35,149 bases of DNA from JALHSV01 sp964553535. GTDB lineage: Bacteria > Nitrospirota > Thermodesulfovibrionia > Thermodesulfovibrionales > SM23-35. Shown here in pieces: positions 24,576 through 32,645 of this stretch. The DNA lies in assembly GCA_964553535.1 (NCBI GenBank), contig CAZKLK010000003.1, forward strand, positions 1-35,149. The letters run 5' to 3'. Position 1 is the first letter of the stretch. Each line of letters begins with the position of its first letter. Both the position numbers and the translations under genes were made by a program. The notes under the pieces were generated by a model. The model was not told the DNA's origin. It saw only the letters and a list, made by a program, of their open reading frames with translations, and made no database searches.

Positions 24576-25752
24576 GAAATTCAAGGCAAGGAATTTTACG
24601 GAAGCGCTGCGGTTAGTGAAACAGGAATTGAGCGAACACGCAGTTATTTTAGCTACTGAGGAGAAAAAGGGTCTCAGGCCATATGTCGAGGTAACCGCCG
24701 CGATCGATTACGAGCTTCATCAGTCCCGCAGCCTGTCTGCGCACATAGGCAACGGCGGCATGGCAAAGAGCACGGACATTGAAAACAAGAACTATGTGCA
24801 TGAGAGAATCAATGGTTTTGGCTCACACGGGATCAATCCTCCTTTTACAGTGTCGGTGAAACGTGAACACCCTTATCATTCCGCCGGTAATCAAGGGGGA
24901 GGGGTATTCCGGACATCCAACAAGGAGACGGCGTACATGGATGACAGAAGGCATGTTATGTCCCTGCCCTTGAACAAGAGGATAATACTGAACTTCCTCA
25001 GGGAGAGAGCACTCAGGGAAGAATTTGCACTCAGACTGTGTGAAACAGCCCGGGACTTGGATGATATTCCTTCCCTGCTCTCATCCGATATCAGAGTAGC
25101 CGACCACGATGTTTTCAGTGCGGTTTGCACAGGAATGCAGGATTCTCAAATTCAGGCAAGGGCCCTCATGTTCATCGGACCGACAGGTGTGGGGAAAACT
25201 ACAACGATTGCAAAACTCGCAGCCCGTGCAATGAAGAACGGCAAAAGGGTTGCAATAGTCTCTCTCGATACCTATCGTATCGGTGCAATCGAGCAGGCAA
25301 GGATATATGCAAAAATCCTTGGAATACCGCTTTCCGTCGTCTCGAACGGGAAGGAACTGAGAAACAGTCTTTCAGGATTTGCAGGTGCCAGAGACATTAT
25401 CCTGATCGATACGTCGGGGAGGAACCCGAACGATGAGGAGCATATCAATGAGCTGCTCCACCATTTTCAGATCGGCTTTCCTCTCGAACTCCACCTTCTC
25501 ATGAGCGCGAACTATGATGATGAATTTATGACAGAGACGTTTCGCTATTACAGAAAATTGCCTGTTGATTATCTGTCCATTACTAAAGTCGATGAATCCG
25601 TGAGATTCGGATCACTTTATAATCTCTTGCTAATCTACCAGAAGCCTGTTGCTTTCCTCACAACCGGACAGAAAGTGCCCGATGATATAGAACCCGCTTC
25701 AGTCAACAGGATTGTAAATCTAATTCTCAAGAAAAGGTGCTACGAATGTTAA
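24565..25752 (+). CDS. flhF: Flagellar placement GTPase FlhF
   Basis: This 395-residue SRP-type GTPase starts with the FlhF B-domain sequence MKIKKFKARNFTEALRLVKQ. A variable linker (about 55-130) and a helical N domain precede the G domain. The G1 loop is GPTGVGKTT (205-213), then SLDTYRIGAIEQARIYAKIL, the G3 motif DTSGRNPND and a G4-like TKVDES. FlhF marks the pole or site where the basal body assembles. Its stop overlaps the flhG start region, a conserved pairing with its regulator. Confidence 0.94.
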   Translation: MKIKKFKARNFTEALRLVKQELSEHAVILATEEKKGLRPYVEVTAAIDYELHQSRSLSAHIGNGGMAKSTDIENKNYVHERINGFGSHGINPPFTVSVKREHPYHSAGNQGGGVFRTSNKETAYMDDRRHVMSLPLNKRIILNFLRERALREEFALRLCETARDLDDIPSLLSSDIRVADHDVFSAVCTGMQDSQIQARALMFIGPTGVGKTTTIAKLAARAMKNGKRVAIVSLDTYRIGAIEQARIYAKILGIPLSVVSNGKELRNSLSGFAGARDIILIDTSGRNPNDEEHINELLHHFQIGFPLELHLLMSANYDDEFMTETFRYYRKLPVDYLSITKVDESVRFGSLYNLLLIYQKPVAFLTTGQKVPDDIEPASVNRIVNLILKKRCYEC

Positions 25753-26585
25753 AAGAAAAACATGGCAGAAAGAAATACGTCAAAACGATTGCAGTTGCCA
25801 GCGGAAAGGGAGGTGTGGGGAAAACCAATGTGGTTGCAAATCTTGCTGTTGCAATGAGAAAGCTCGGCAAGGAAGTGCTCGTTATGGATGCTGATCTCGG
25901 TCTGAGCAGTATTGATGTTTTGCTCCAATTGGCACCTGCCCACACCATTCAGCACGTATTCAAAGGGGAGATGAGTTTGAAGGACGTCATCATCGATGGT
26001 CCGCAAGGCATCAAGGTGCTCCCAGCCGGTTCCGGTATCCAGGAATTGACCTCGCTCAATGAATTCCAGAGGTTGAGGATACTGGAAGAATTTGATGCCT
26101 TTGACTCCGATATCGAGGTCATGCTCATTGATACAGCGCCGGGCATATCGGAAAATGTTGCTTTTTTCTGTATCGCCGCGCAGGAGATTATTATCATCAC
26201 CTCATCGGAACCGACTGCGCTTACCGATGCCTACGCACTGATAAAGGTGCTTTCAACCAGGTATCAGGAAAAGGAGTTTTTCATCCTTGTCAATTCCGCG
26301 AAGCATGCCGAAGAGGGGGTTGAAGTATTCAGGCGTTTGTCCGTTGCAGCAGATAAGTTTCTGAATGTATCTCTTGATTATCTTGGCTATATCCCATGTG
26401 ATGCAGATGTAAAGAAAGCAGTGAAGGCACAGAAGGCGTTTGTTGAAATATTTCCGCATAGCCCGGCGTCAAAGCAGATTATGCATGTCGCGTCGAAAAT
26501 GCTGACCCCCAGAGACACGGTAAAAGGAACTTTGCAGTTTTTCATAGGAAATCTTCTGTCTGCCGTACCTGCTTCAGCGCAATGA
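25746..26585 (+). CDS. flhG: MinD-type ATPase FlhG/FleN/YlxH
   Basis: Start ATG 25746 (279 residues) has AAAAGG upstream and overlaps the end of flhF. The deviant Walker A is KGGVGKT (21-27), followed by the MDADLGLSSIDVLL switch I region and IDTAPG. These place it in the ParA/MinD family, and position after flhF makes it FlhG. It limits flagellar number, stimulates FlhF and, in FleN-type systems, binds the FleQ activator. The N-terminal tail before the Walker A has no DQAxxLR motif, so it resembles FleN more than Bacillus-type YlxH. The C-terminus could hold a membrane-targeting helix (FFIGNLLSAVP). Confidence 0.9.
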   Translation: MLKEKHGRKKYVKTIAVASGKGGVGKTNVVANLAVAMRKLGKEVLVMDADLGLSSIDVLLQLAPAHTIQHVFKGEMSLKDVIIDGPQGIKVLPAGSGIQELTSLNEFQRLRILEEFDAFDSDIEVMLIDTAPGISENVAFFCIAAQEIIIITSSEPTALTDAYALIKVLSTRYQEKEFFILVNSAKHAEEGVEVFRRLSVAADKFLNVSLDYLGYIPCDADVKKAVKAQKAFVEIFPHSPASKQIMHVASKMLTPRDTVKGTLQFFIGNLLSAVPASAQ

Positions 26586-27328
26586 AGGGAGTGACCGGGG
26601 GAAAGAATATGCTTAACGAGGAAGACAAAGAAAAGATCATCAACGACTTTCTCCCCTTCATAAAGTATACCGCATACAGATTAGCATGGAGATTACCTCC
26701 CCATCTTACTGTCAAGGATCTCATGAGTGTCGGAATCATCGGCCTTCTTGAAGCCCTCAACCGGTACCGTGAAGGCGAGGTTAAGATCAATACCTTTGTA
26801 GAATACCGGATACGGGGCGCCATGCTCGATGAACTCAGGGCTCATGATCCCCTGTCAAAGACCATGAAAAAGAAAATAAGCTCTGTCAAAAAAACGTACG
26901 AGGACATTGAAAAAAAACTCGGCCGGGCCCCGGAACCTGAAGAAGTGGCAGAAGCTCTCGATATCGACCTCGATGAACATTACAGGATCATGCAGAGTTC
27001 GCATACCGGCGTCACGTTGAGATTTGAGGCATTTGCTAAAAGCAGAGAAGAAGACCATGACTCACGCATCATGGAATGCATCCCTGACGAGAGTGCCAGA
27101 ACCCCACTTGAGATATATGAGCAGAATGACATGATGAAGGCACTGACCCGGCTGATAGATAGACTTCCGGAACGGGAGAGGCTTATCCTTTCCCTGTATT
27201 ACCGGGAAGAGATGACCATGAAAGAGATTGGCAAGGTGCTCAATCTTACTGAAGGGAGAGTATGCCAGCTGCACAGCCAGGCGATTACCCGCCTGAAGGC
27301 AGGATTTGAAGCACATTCCGCAGTCTAA
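26582..27328 (+). CDS. fliA: Flagellar sigma factor FliA (sigma-28)
   Basis: This 248-residue protein is a group 3 sigma factor. Region 2 spans about 22-90: FIKYTAYRLAWRLPPHLTVK, DLMSVGIIGLLEALNRY, NTFVEYRIRGAMLDELR. Region 3 follows (SSVKKTYEDIEKKLGRAPEP), and region 4 carries LPERERLILSLYYREEMTMK and EGRVCQLHSQAITRLK. FliA transcribes late genes such as flagellin and is normally held by FlgM; neither is in this window. ATG 26582 overlaps the flhG stop, while ATG 26609 has a better purine tract (GGGGGAAAG) and may be the true start. Confidence 0.92.
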   Translation: MKGVTGGKNMLNEEDKEKIINDFLPFIKYTAYRLAWRLPPHLTVKDLMSVGIIGLLEALNRYREGEVKINTFVEYRIRGAMLDELRAHDPLSKTMKKKISSVKKTYEDIEKKLGRAPEPEEVAEALDIDLDEHYRIMQSSHTGVTLRFEAFAKSREEDHDSRIMECIPDESARTPLEIYEQNDMMKALTRLIDRLPERERLILSLYYREEMTMKEIGKVLNLTEGRVCQLHSQAITRLKAGFEAHSAV

Positions 27329-27335
27329 AGTGCGG

Positions 27336-29249
27336 ATGACATGTTCCGATAAGATTGATAAAGACATGACTCTCACAGCAAAAAGACTTTTTCGATTGAT
27401 CAAAGACCTTGCGCATGCTGATGCATCGCGGAGAAGATCGGCGGCGGAAGCTTTGTCAGGAGCCGATGAAAGGGCTATCTATCACCTTATCAAGCTGCTG
27501 AAGGATGAAAACCCAGGCGTTCAGGATGCAGCAATGCATTCCATCATCTCCATAGGCGGCGAGGTGACTGCATATATGATTCTGCCGCTCCTGAGGGGGG
27601 AGCCGTATCTGAGAAATACTGCAGTGATCATCCTGAAAGAGATAGGAACAGCGGCTGTCCCTATGCTTCAGGAACTCTTTTCCGATAAAGACAATGATGT
27701 CCGCAAGTTTGCCATTGACCTCATCTCGGAGATAGGATACTGCACCGATCACGCTCATCTCCTTGCGATACTCAGGGGCGACCCTGATGTTAATGTGAGA
27801 GTCGCAGCGGCAAAGGCGATCGGGTCTCTCCGCTACAATGATGGAGCACCACATCTGATCGAGGCCCTAAGGGATGAAGAATGGGTTTGCTTCGCAGCTC
27901 TCGAGTCACTTGCTAAAATCGCAGATGAATCAGCAATTGAAGAGATAACATCACTGTTGATGATGCAATCAGAAGCAGTGAGATATGCCGCAATCAATGT
28001 CCTCGGCACAATAGGTTCATTTCAGGCGTGTGATGCCCTTGCAAGGCATGCAGAACAGGCGGAGGGCATCGAAAAGATGGCAGCCATCAGGAGCCTCATA
28101 CAGATCGGCTTTATACCGAAGATGCCGGGGATTTCCGATTCCCTGATTGAATTGTTTACCGATGGTGATTGGGATGATCGTATCATTGCCCTGCGTGGAT
28201 TGGTTGAAATCAAGGAAGACCGGGCACTCCCACACATCATTGATATTGCCGGATCGCTCGATCAATCAGAGCCGGAGAGTGAAGAAAGATTGCATATTAT
28301 TAGGGATACCCTCAGAAAATTCGGATGCACCGTGGGTTTCACGGATATTCTCCACAATCCGTCACTCAGGTATCGTGGCAGAACACTCGCAATAGACATA
28401 ATCGGTGAGATGGGATGTAAGAACACCGTACCCTCCCTCATGAAATTGATAAATGACAGATTGAGCGGCGTCCGTTGCGCGACTGTCAGGGCGCTCGGGA
28501 AAATGAAAATATACGAGGCGAAGCGGGAGATTATAAATGCCATCCAGGACGGTGACGGGCATGTCAGGAGGGAGGCGGTTACAGCATTGGCTCAGATCGG
28601 TGACGCGGAATCCGTTGAACCCCTCTTGAAACTCCTTGAATCGGAGAAATATAACGATGTCCTTGAAGAGGCGGTGAAAACACTCCTTACGATTGATCCG
28701 GCATCCCTGTTCTCAAATCTCGACAGATACAGTGATACCGTAAAGGAAATAATCGCCATGTACTCACAGAACCGAGATGTTCTCCTCAGACTCTCAGAGG
28801 ATATGAACCTCGGTGTAAGAATAGCAGCGCTTTCGAGAATCGGTACAATCCACGACGAAAGTGCATATATAAAGCTTAAAGAGGCCCTGCACGATTCGCA
28901 ACCGGAGGTCAGAAGTGTTGCTATACGGGGGATGGCTGATCTGCACCGCTATGAGGAGTTAACGCCGGTTCTGAAAGACACCAACGACTGGGTAAGGCTT
29001 CAGGCAGTAAAGGCATTCGGACGATCCTCAAACGAGGATATGCTTGGTGTGCTTGCATCCTCCCTCGATGACGGCGCACTCCCGGTTGTCCTTTCAGCGA
29101 TTGAGGCGATCGCTAACATCGGCAGTGAGAAAGCACTCGATCTCATTACTCCCCTTCTCCAGCATCATGACCAGGAAATACGGGAAAAGGCGTCCGAGGC
29201 AATCCGTTTCATTCAGAATGCAGAAACAATCGGGAATCAGACGTGGTAA
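27336..29249 (+). CDS. Large HEAT-repeat protein in the chemotaxis operon
   Basis: The start is uncertain: GTG 27330, ATG 27336 and ATG 27366 are all possible and none has a good ribosome site. From 27336 the protein has 637 residues and consists almost wholly of PBS-lyase-like HEAT repeats of about 30-33 residues. Examples are KDENPGVQDAAMHSIISIGG, RGDPDVNVRVAAAKAIGSLR, NDRLSGVRCATVRALGKM and LLQHHDQEIREKASEAIRFI. There is no signal peptide, membrane segment or catalytic motif, so it is probably a cytoplasmic scaffold. It lies between fliA and cheR and 31 bases before the cheR start, suggesting a partner within the chemosensory or motor apparatus. The partner is unknown. Confidence 0.8.
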   Translation: MTCSDKIDKDMTLTAKRLFRLIKDLAHADASRRRSAAEALSGADERAIYHLIKLLKDENPGVQDAAMHSIISIGGEVTAYMILPLLRGEPYLRNTAVIILKEIGTAAVPMLQELFSDKDNDVRKFAIDLISEIGYCTDHAHLLAILRGDPDVNVRVAAAKAIGSLRYNDGAPHLIEALRDEEWVCFAALESLAKIADESAIEEITSLLMMQSEAVRYAAINVLGTIGSFQACDALARHAEQAEGIEKMAAIRSLIQIGFIPKMPGISDSLIELFTDGDWDDRIIALRGLVEIKEDRALPHIIDIAGSLDQSEPESEERLHIIRDTLRKFGCTVGFTDILHNPSLRYRGRTLAIDIIGEMGCKNTVPSLMKLINDRLSGVRCATVRALGKMKIYEAKREIINAIQDGDGHVRREAVTALAQIGDAESVEPLLKLLESEKYNDVLEEAVKTLLTIDPASLFSNLDRYSDTVKEIIAMYSQNRDVLLRLSEDMNLGVRIAALSRIGTIHDESAYIKLKEALHDSQPEVRSVAIRGMADLHRYEELTPVLKDTNDWVRLQAVKAFGRSSNEDMLGVLASSLDDGALPVVLSAIEAIANIGSEKALDLITPLLQHHDQEIREKASEAIRFIQNAETIGNQTW

Positions 29250-29280
29250 CGGCGGTTCACATAACTTAACAGGATTGAAC

Positions 29281-30090
29281 ATGATACTTCGTGATTCGAC
29301 ATTCAAGCAGCTCAGGGATTTAATCTATCAGAAGTGCGGGATTTTTGTCACCGATTCAAAGAAGTATTTTATAGAAACCAGACTGACTAAAAGACTTCAG
29401 GAAAACGGTCTTTCGAATTTTGAAGATTACCTGTATCTGATCCAATACAGCCTGAACGGAAAAGAAATTGACCGGCTGTTCGATGCCATAACGACAAACG
29501 AGACATTTTTTTTCCGGGAATCCCAGCAGACCGACCTTTTCATTGATGTTATCGCGCCGAAAGTTATAGAGCAGAATGGAAAGAAGGATATAAGGGTATG
29601 GTCGGCAGCTTGTTCAACCGGAGAAGAGCCATATACCCTCGCAATGCTTCTTAAGGAAAAACAGGTTGCTGTCCGTTCCGAGGTGAGCGCTTCTGATATC
29701 AGTAAAGGCGTTATCGAATCTGCCAGACGGGGAGTCTATAATCTATATTCCGTAAGAAATGTGCCTGGAGCATATCTCAATAAATATTTCACCGCACATG
29801 GGCAGACCTTCGAACTTTCTCCATCTATTAAAAATCAGGTCAACTTCCAGCAGATCAATCTCCTGGATGAGAAAAAGATGATGTTAATGACAGGAAAGGA
29901 CGTCATTTTCTGCCGCAATGTGCTTATCTATTTTGATGATAAGGCAAAGCAGAAAGTTGTATCACTTCTGTATAACTGTCTGAAGCCGAAGGGATTTCTC
30001 TTTATAGGAGCATCGGAGAGTCTCCACAGCATCACGAGGGCATTCAGGCCTGTCATTATAAACAAAGTCATTGTGTACCAGAAGGTGTAA
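29281..30090 (+). CDS. cheR: Chemoreceptor methyltransferase CheR
   Basis: I start at ATG 29281 (269 residues), with AGGA six bases upstream; longer versions would run inside the HEAT gene. The N-terminal helical domain (MILRDSTFKQLRDLIYQKCG) is followed by TTNETFFFRE, the SAM-binding VWSAACSTGEEPYTLAMLL, and the C-terminal VIFCRNVLIYFDDKAK and FIGASESLHSI. CheR methylates glutamates of chemoreceptors with S-adenosylmethionine and works against CheB, the last gene of this operon. No C-terminal TPR or receptor-tether partner is seen. Confidence 0.94.
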   Translation: MILRDSTFKQLRDLIYQKCGIFVTDSKKYFIETRLTKRLQENGLSNFEDYLYLIQYSLNGKEIDRLFDAITTNETFFFRESQQTDLFIDVIAPKVIEQNGKKDIRVWSAACSTGEEPYTLAMLLKEKQVAVRSEVSASDISKGVIESARRGVYNLYSVRNVPGAYLNKYFTAHGQTFELSPSIKNQVNFQQINLLDEKKMMLMTGKDVIFCRNVLIYFDDKAKQKVVSLLYNCLKPKGFLFIGASESLHSITRAFRPVIINKVIVYQKV

Positions 30091-30092
30091 TC

Positions 30093-30485
30093 ATGAAGAT
30101 TATGATTGTAGACGACTGTCAGACGACGAGAAAGATTCTCAGCCTTTACCTCAAGTCCAAAGGATTTGAGGTGATAACTGCGGATAACGGTCTTGATGCA
30201 ATAGAGAAACTTGCCACCAATACTGTTCAAATGATCCTGACGGACCTCAACATGCCTTACATGGACGGCGTCGAGCTGGTAAGAACCATACGGGCTGATC
30301 CCAACTGGGCCTCACTGCCGATGCTCATGGTAACGACGGAGGCTGATCCTGAAGAGCGCACAAGGGCTTTCCAGGCTGGTGCAAATGGCTATATTGTAAA
30401 ACCCGTAACTGCTGAAAATGTGACACATAATATCAAGACCATCCTGCGGGAGTTCTTTGCAAGGGAGGGAAGGGACAATGCCTGA
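30093..30485 (+). CDS. CheY-like single-domain response regulator (first copy)
   Basis: This 130-residue protein is one receiver domain. IMIVDDCQTTRKIL supplies the acidic pair; phospho-Asp is in LTDLNMPYMDG; the conserved Thr is in LMVTTEAD and Lys in GYIVKP. It is clearly diverged from the second CheY downstream: the extreme C-terminus is longer (REFFAREGRDNA). It may be a phosphate sink, an adaptation response regulator or a CheY for another target. It starts two bases after cheR and overlaps the second cheY by eight bases. Confidence 0.9.
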   Translation: MKIMIVDDCQTTRKILSLYLKSKGFEVITADNGLDAIEKLATNTVQMILTDLNMPYMDGVELVRTIRADPNWASLPMLMVTTEADPEERTRAFQAGANGYIVKPVTAENVTHNIKTILREFFAREGRDNA

Positions 30486-30867
30486 TTATAAGATGAAGAT
30501 TCTCGTAGTGGATGATTTTTCGACAATGAGGCGTATCACCAAGAATATACTCAAGCAGATCGGCTTTGAAAATATCGAGGAGGCAGAGGATGGCGCTCAA
30601 GCATATGCGAAACTGAAAATGGGCGGCTTCGGTTTTGTCATATCTGACTGGAACATGCCCAACATGGACGGATTAGATCTTCTCAAGGCTGTCAGGGCTG
30701 ATCCGGCCCTAAAGAATATTCCCTTCCTCATGGTTACCGCTGAGGCGGAAAAGGATAAGGTGATTGAGGCCATCAGATCGGGTGTGAACAATTATGTTGT
30801 TAAACCTTTTACTGCTGAGGTACTGAAGGAGAAGATGGACAGGATATTCGAGAAACTCGGCAAGTAG
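30478..30867 (+). CDS. cheY: Chemotaxis response regulator CheY
   Basis: This 129-residue protein has the canonical length and motifs of motor CheY: MKILVVDDFSTMRRITKNIL, the phospho-site SDWNMPNMDGLDLLK, LMVTAEAEKDKVIEA and NNYVVKPFTAEVLKEKMDRI. It starts at ATG 30478, five bases after GGAGGGAAGG. Its CheY-P should bind the N-terminal motif of FliM encoded at 18039 and be dephosphorylated by the CheZ domain encoded at 32642. It is the copy I judge to be the motor regulator. Confidence 0.94.
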   Translation: MPDYKMKILVVDDFSTMRRITKNILKQIGFENIEEAEDGAQAYAKLKMGGFGFVISDWNMPNMDGLDLLKAVRADPALKNIPFLMVTAEAEKDKVIEAIRSGVNNYVVKPFTAEVLKEKMDRIFEKLGK

Positions 30868-30908
30868 GGCCATGGAGCACGGGACAACGATTATCGGAGG
30901 AGTTCATT

Positions 30909-32645
30909 ATGCCTGATGAGATGGAAGAGATAATCGGGGAGTTCATCACAGAGGCTGAGGAGTCTCTGGACAGGATAGACCCGCTCTTTATCGGGCTCGA
31001 GGCAAAAGGATATGACAAGGATATCCTGAACGAGATATTCAGGAGCATGCATACAATCAAAGGGGCTGCAGGGTTTCTTGGTTTCCAGTCTATCGTTGAT
31101 GTTGCGCACAGCTCTGAGAATATCCTCAAGAAACTCAGGGACGGGAACATCCCCCTTACAAAAAACCTCATTGACGCAGTTCTCAAAAGTGTGGACATGA
31201 TCAGGCTGCTTATTAAACGCATAAAGGACAAAGACCCCGAAAAGGAAGATATCACTTCCGTACTCAAAGAGCTTGATCATGCACTCACCGCATCATCGGA
31301 ACCGGCAGAGGCATACTCTGCATGTCCACCTGATACAATCATGCAGGAAACCGAAGATTTCGGTGATAGAACGGCTCTTCATGATTCCCAGGAACCTTGC
31401 AGTGAGAGGGGCGCACCGGAGCGTAAAGAACTGCTTCATACACTGCGGGTTGATATAAATAAAATCGACAAAGTGATGGATCTGGCAGGCGAAGTCGTGC
31501 TTGTGAGGAACAGGCTTGTAAACATCGTAAACGATCTCGGAAAGAGAGAGACGGAATTCCCGTTTGCGGAGAGCCTTAACGAAACAGTCGCTTTCCTCGA
31601 TCTCGTCACCACGGATATGCACCTTTCAATTGTGAAAATGCGCATGCAGCCCATTCAAAAGGTCTTCAGCAAATTCCCACGACTCGTGAGGGACATATCA
31701 GGCAATCTCGGGAAAGAGGTCAACCTCAGCATCTCCGGTGAGGACACCGAGGTTGACAAGTCGGTGATCGAACAGATTGGCGATCCGATGGTGCATATAA
31801 TACGGAATTCCATAGATCACGGCCTTGAATCCCCTGAGGAGAGGGAGGCAAAGAAGAAGCCGCGTAAAGGGAACATCGCGATCAGCGCCTATCAAAAAGG
31901 TAACCAGATTATTATCGAGGTATCTGATGACGGAAGAGGTATTGACATTGAGCGTGTCAAGAAAAAGGCAAGAGAAAAGTTGCTGATAACAGAAGAGGAA
32001 GCACAGCGCTTGACAGACGAAAGTGCCATAAATCTCATATTCGCCCCGGGGTTTTCGACTGCTGATTTTGCGACTGAACTGAGCGGCCGCGGTGTCGGTA
32101 TGGACGTGGTAAAGACCAATGTTTCCAAGCTCAACGGGTATGTCGAGGTAACAACCAGAAAAGATATCGGAACGACATTCAAAATAACCATTCCACTTAC
32201 ACTGGCTATCATCCAGGCCCTTATGGTCAAAACAAGCGGTTCCCACTACGCAATCCCCCTCTCTCCTGTAGAAGAAATACTCAAGGTATCGAATAGGGAT
32301 ATCACGGATGTGATGGGGCAGAAGGTTCTCGATATCAGGGGGAAAGTCTGTCCGTTTGTGGAACTGTCGGATATACTGGCGAACGGGGGGCCAAATCATA
32401 CAGATTTCCGCTACGCGGTTGTCGTATCGGTAGGAGAGAAAAAATTCTGTCTGGCAGTCGATGAACTCCTCGGGTTGGAGGAGGTATTTATAAAGGCAAT
32501 CAAGGGAATCGATGCAGTTTCACCCTATACACTCGGCGCAACGATAGCGGGAGATGGCAAGGTCGTTCTGATACTCGATCTTGCGGGGATATCGAGAAAC
32601 ATATTCGGGAGGATGAAAATAGAACACTCAGGGAGAACAATATGA
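30909..32645 (+). CDS. cheA: Chemotaxis histidine kinase CheA (no apparent P2)
   Basis: This 578-residue protein is a cytoplasmic kinase. P1 (about 1-105) has the phospho-acceptor His48 in RSMHTIKGAAGFLGF. A ~45-residue polar linker (about 130-175) follows in place of a folded P2 domain. P3 dimerisation begins at LHTLRVDINKIDKVMDLAGE. The ATPase P4 has HIIRNSIDHGLE, DDGRGID and GFSTADFATELSGRGVGMDV. The C-terminal P5 CheW-like domain starts near SHYAIPLSPVEEIL. CheA phosphorylates CheY and CheB under receptor control. ATCGGAGGAG precedes the ATG, and the stop overlaps the cheW-cheZ start. Confidence 0.95.
   Translation: MPDEMEEIIGEFITEAEESLDRIDPLFIGLEAKGYDKDILNEIFRSMHTIKGAAGFLGFQSIVDVAHSSENILKKLRDGNIPLTKNLIDAVLKSVDMIRLLIKRIKDKDPEKEDITSVLKELDHALTASSEPAEAYSACPPDTIMQETEDFGDRTALHDSQEPCSERGAPERKELLHTLRVDINKIDKVMDLAGEVVLVRNRLVNIVNDLGKRETEFPFAESLNETVAFLDLVTTDMHLSIVKMRMQPIQKVFSKFPRLVRDISGNLGKEVNLSISGEDTEVDKSVIEQIGDPMVHIIRNSIDHGLESPEEREAKKKPRKGNIAISAYQKGNQIIIEVSDDGRGIDIERVKKKAREKLLITEEEAQRLTDESAINLIFAPGFSTADFATELSGRGVGMDVVKTNVSKLNGYVEVTTRKDIGTTFKITIPLTLAIIQALMVKTSGSHYAIPLSPVEEILKVSNRDITDVMGQKVLDIRGKVCPFVELSDILANGGPNHTDFRYAVVVSVGEKKFCLAVDELLGLEEVFIKAIKGIDAVSPYTLGATIAGDGKVVLILDLAGISRNIFGRMKIEHSGRTI

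Noticed and set aside
31698..32399. Minus-strand frame (233 codons) opposite cheA
   Set aside because: It is a shadow of the CheA ATPase and CheW-like region, without any family motif.
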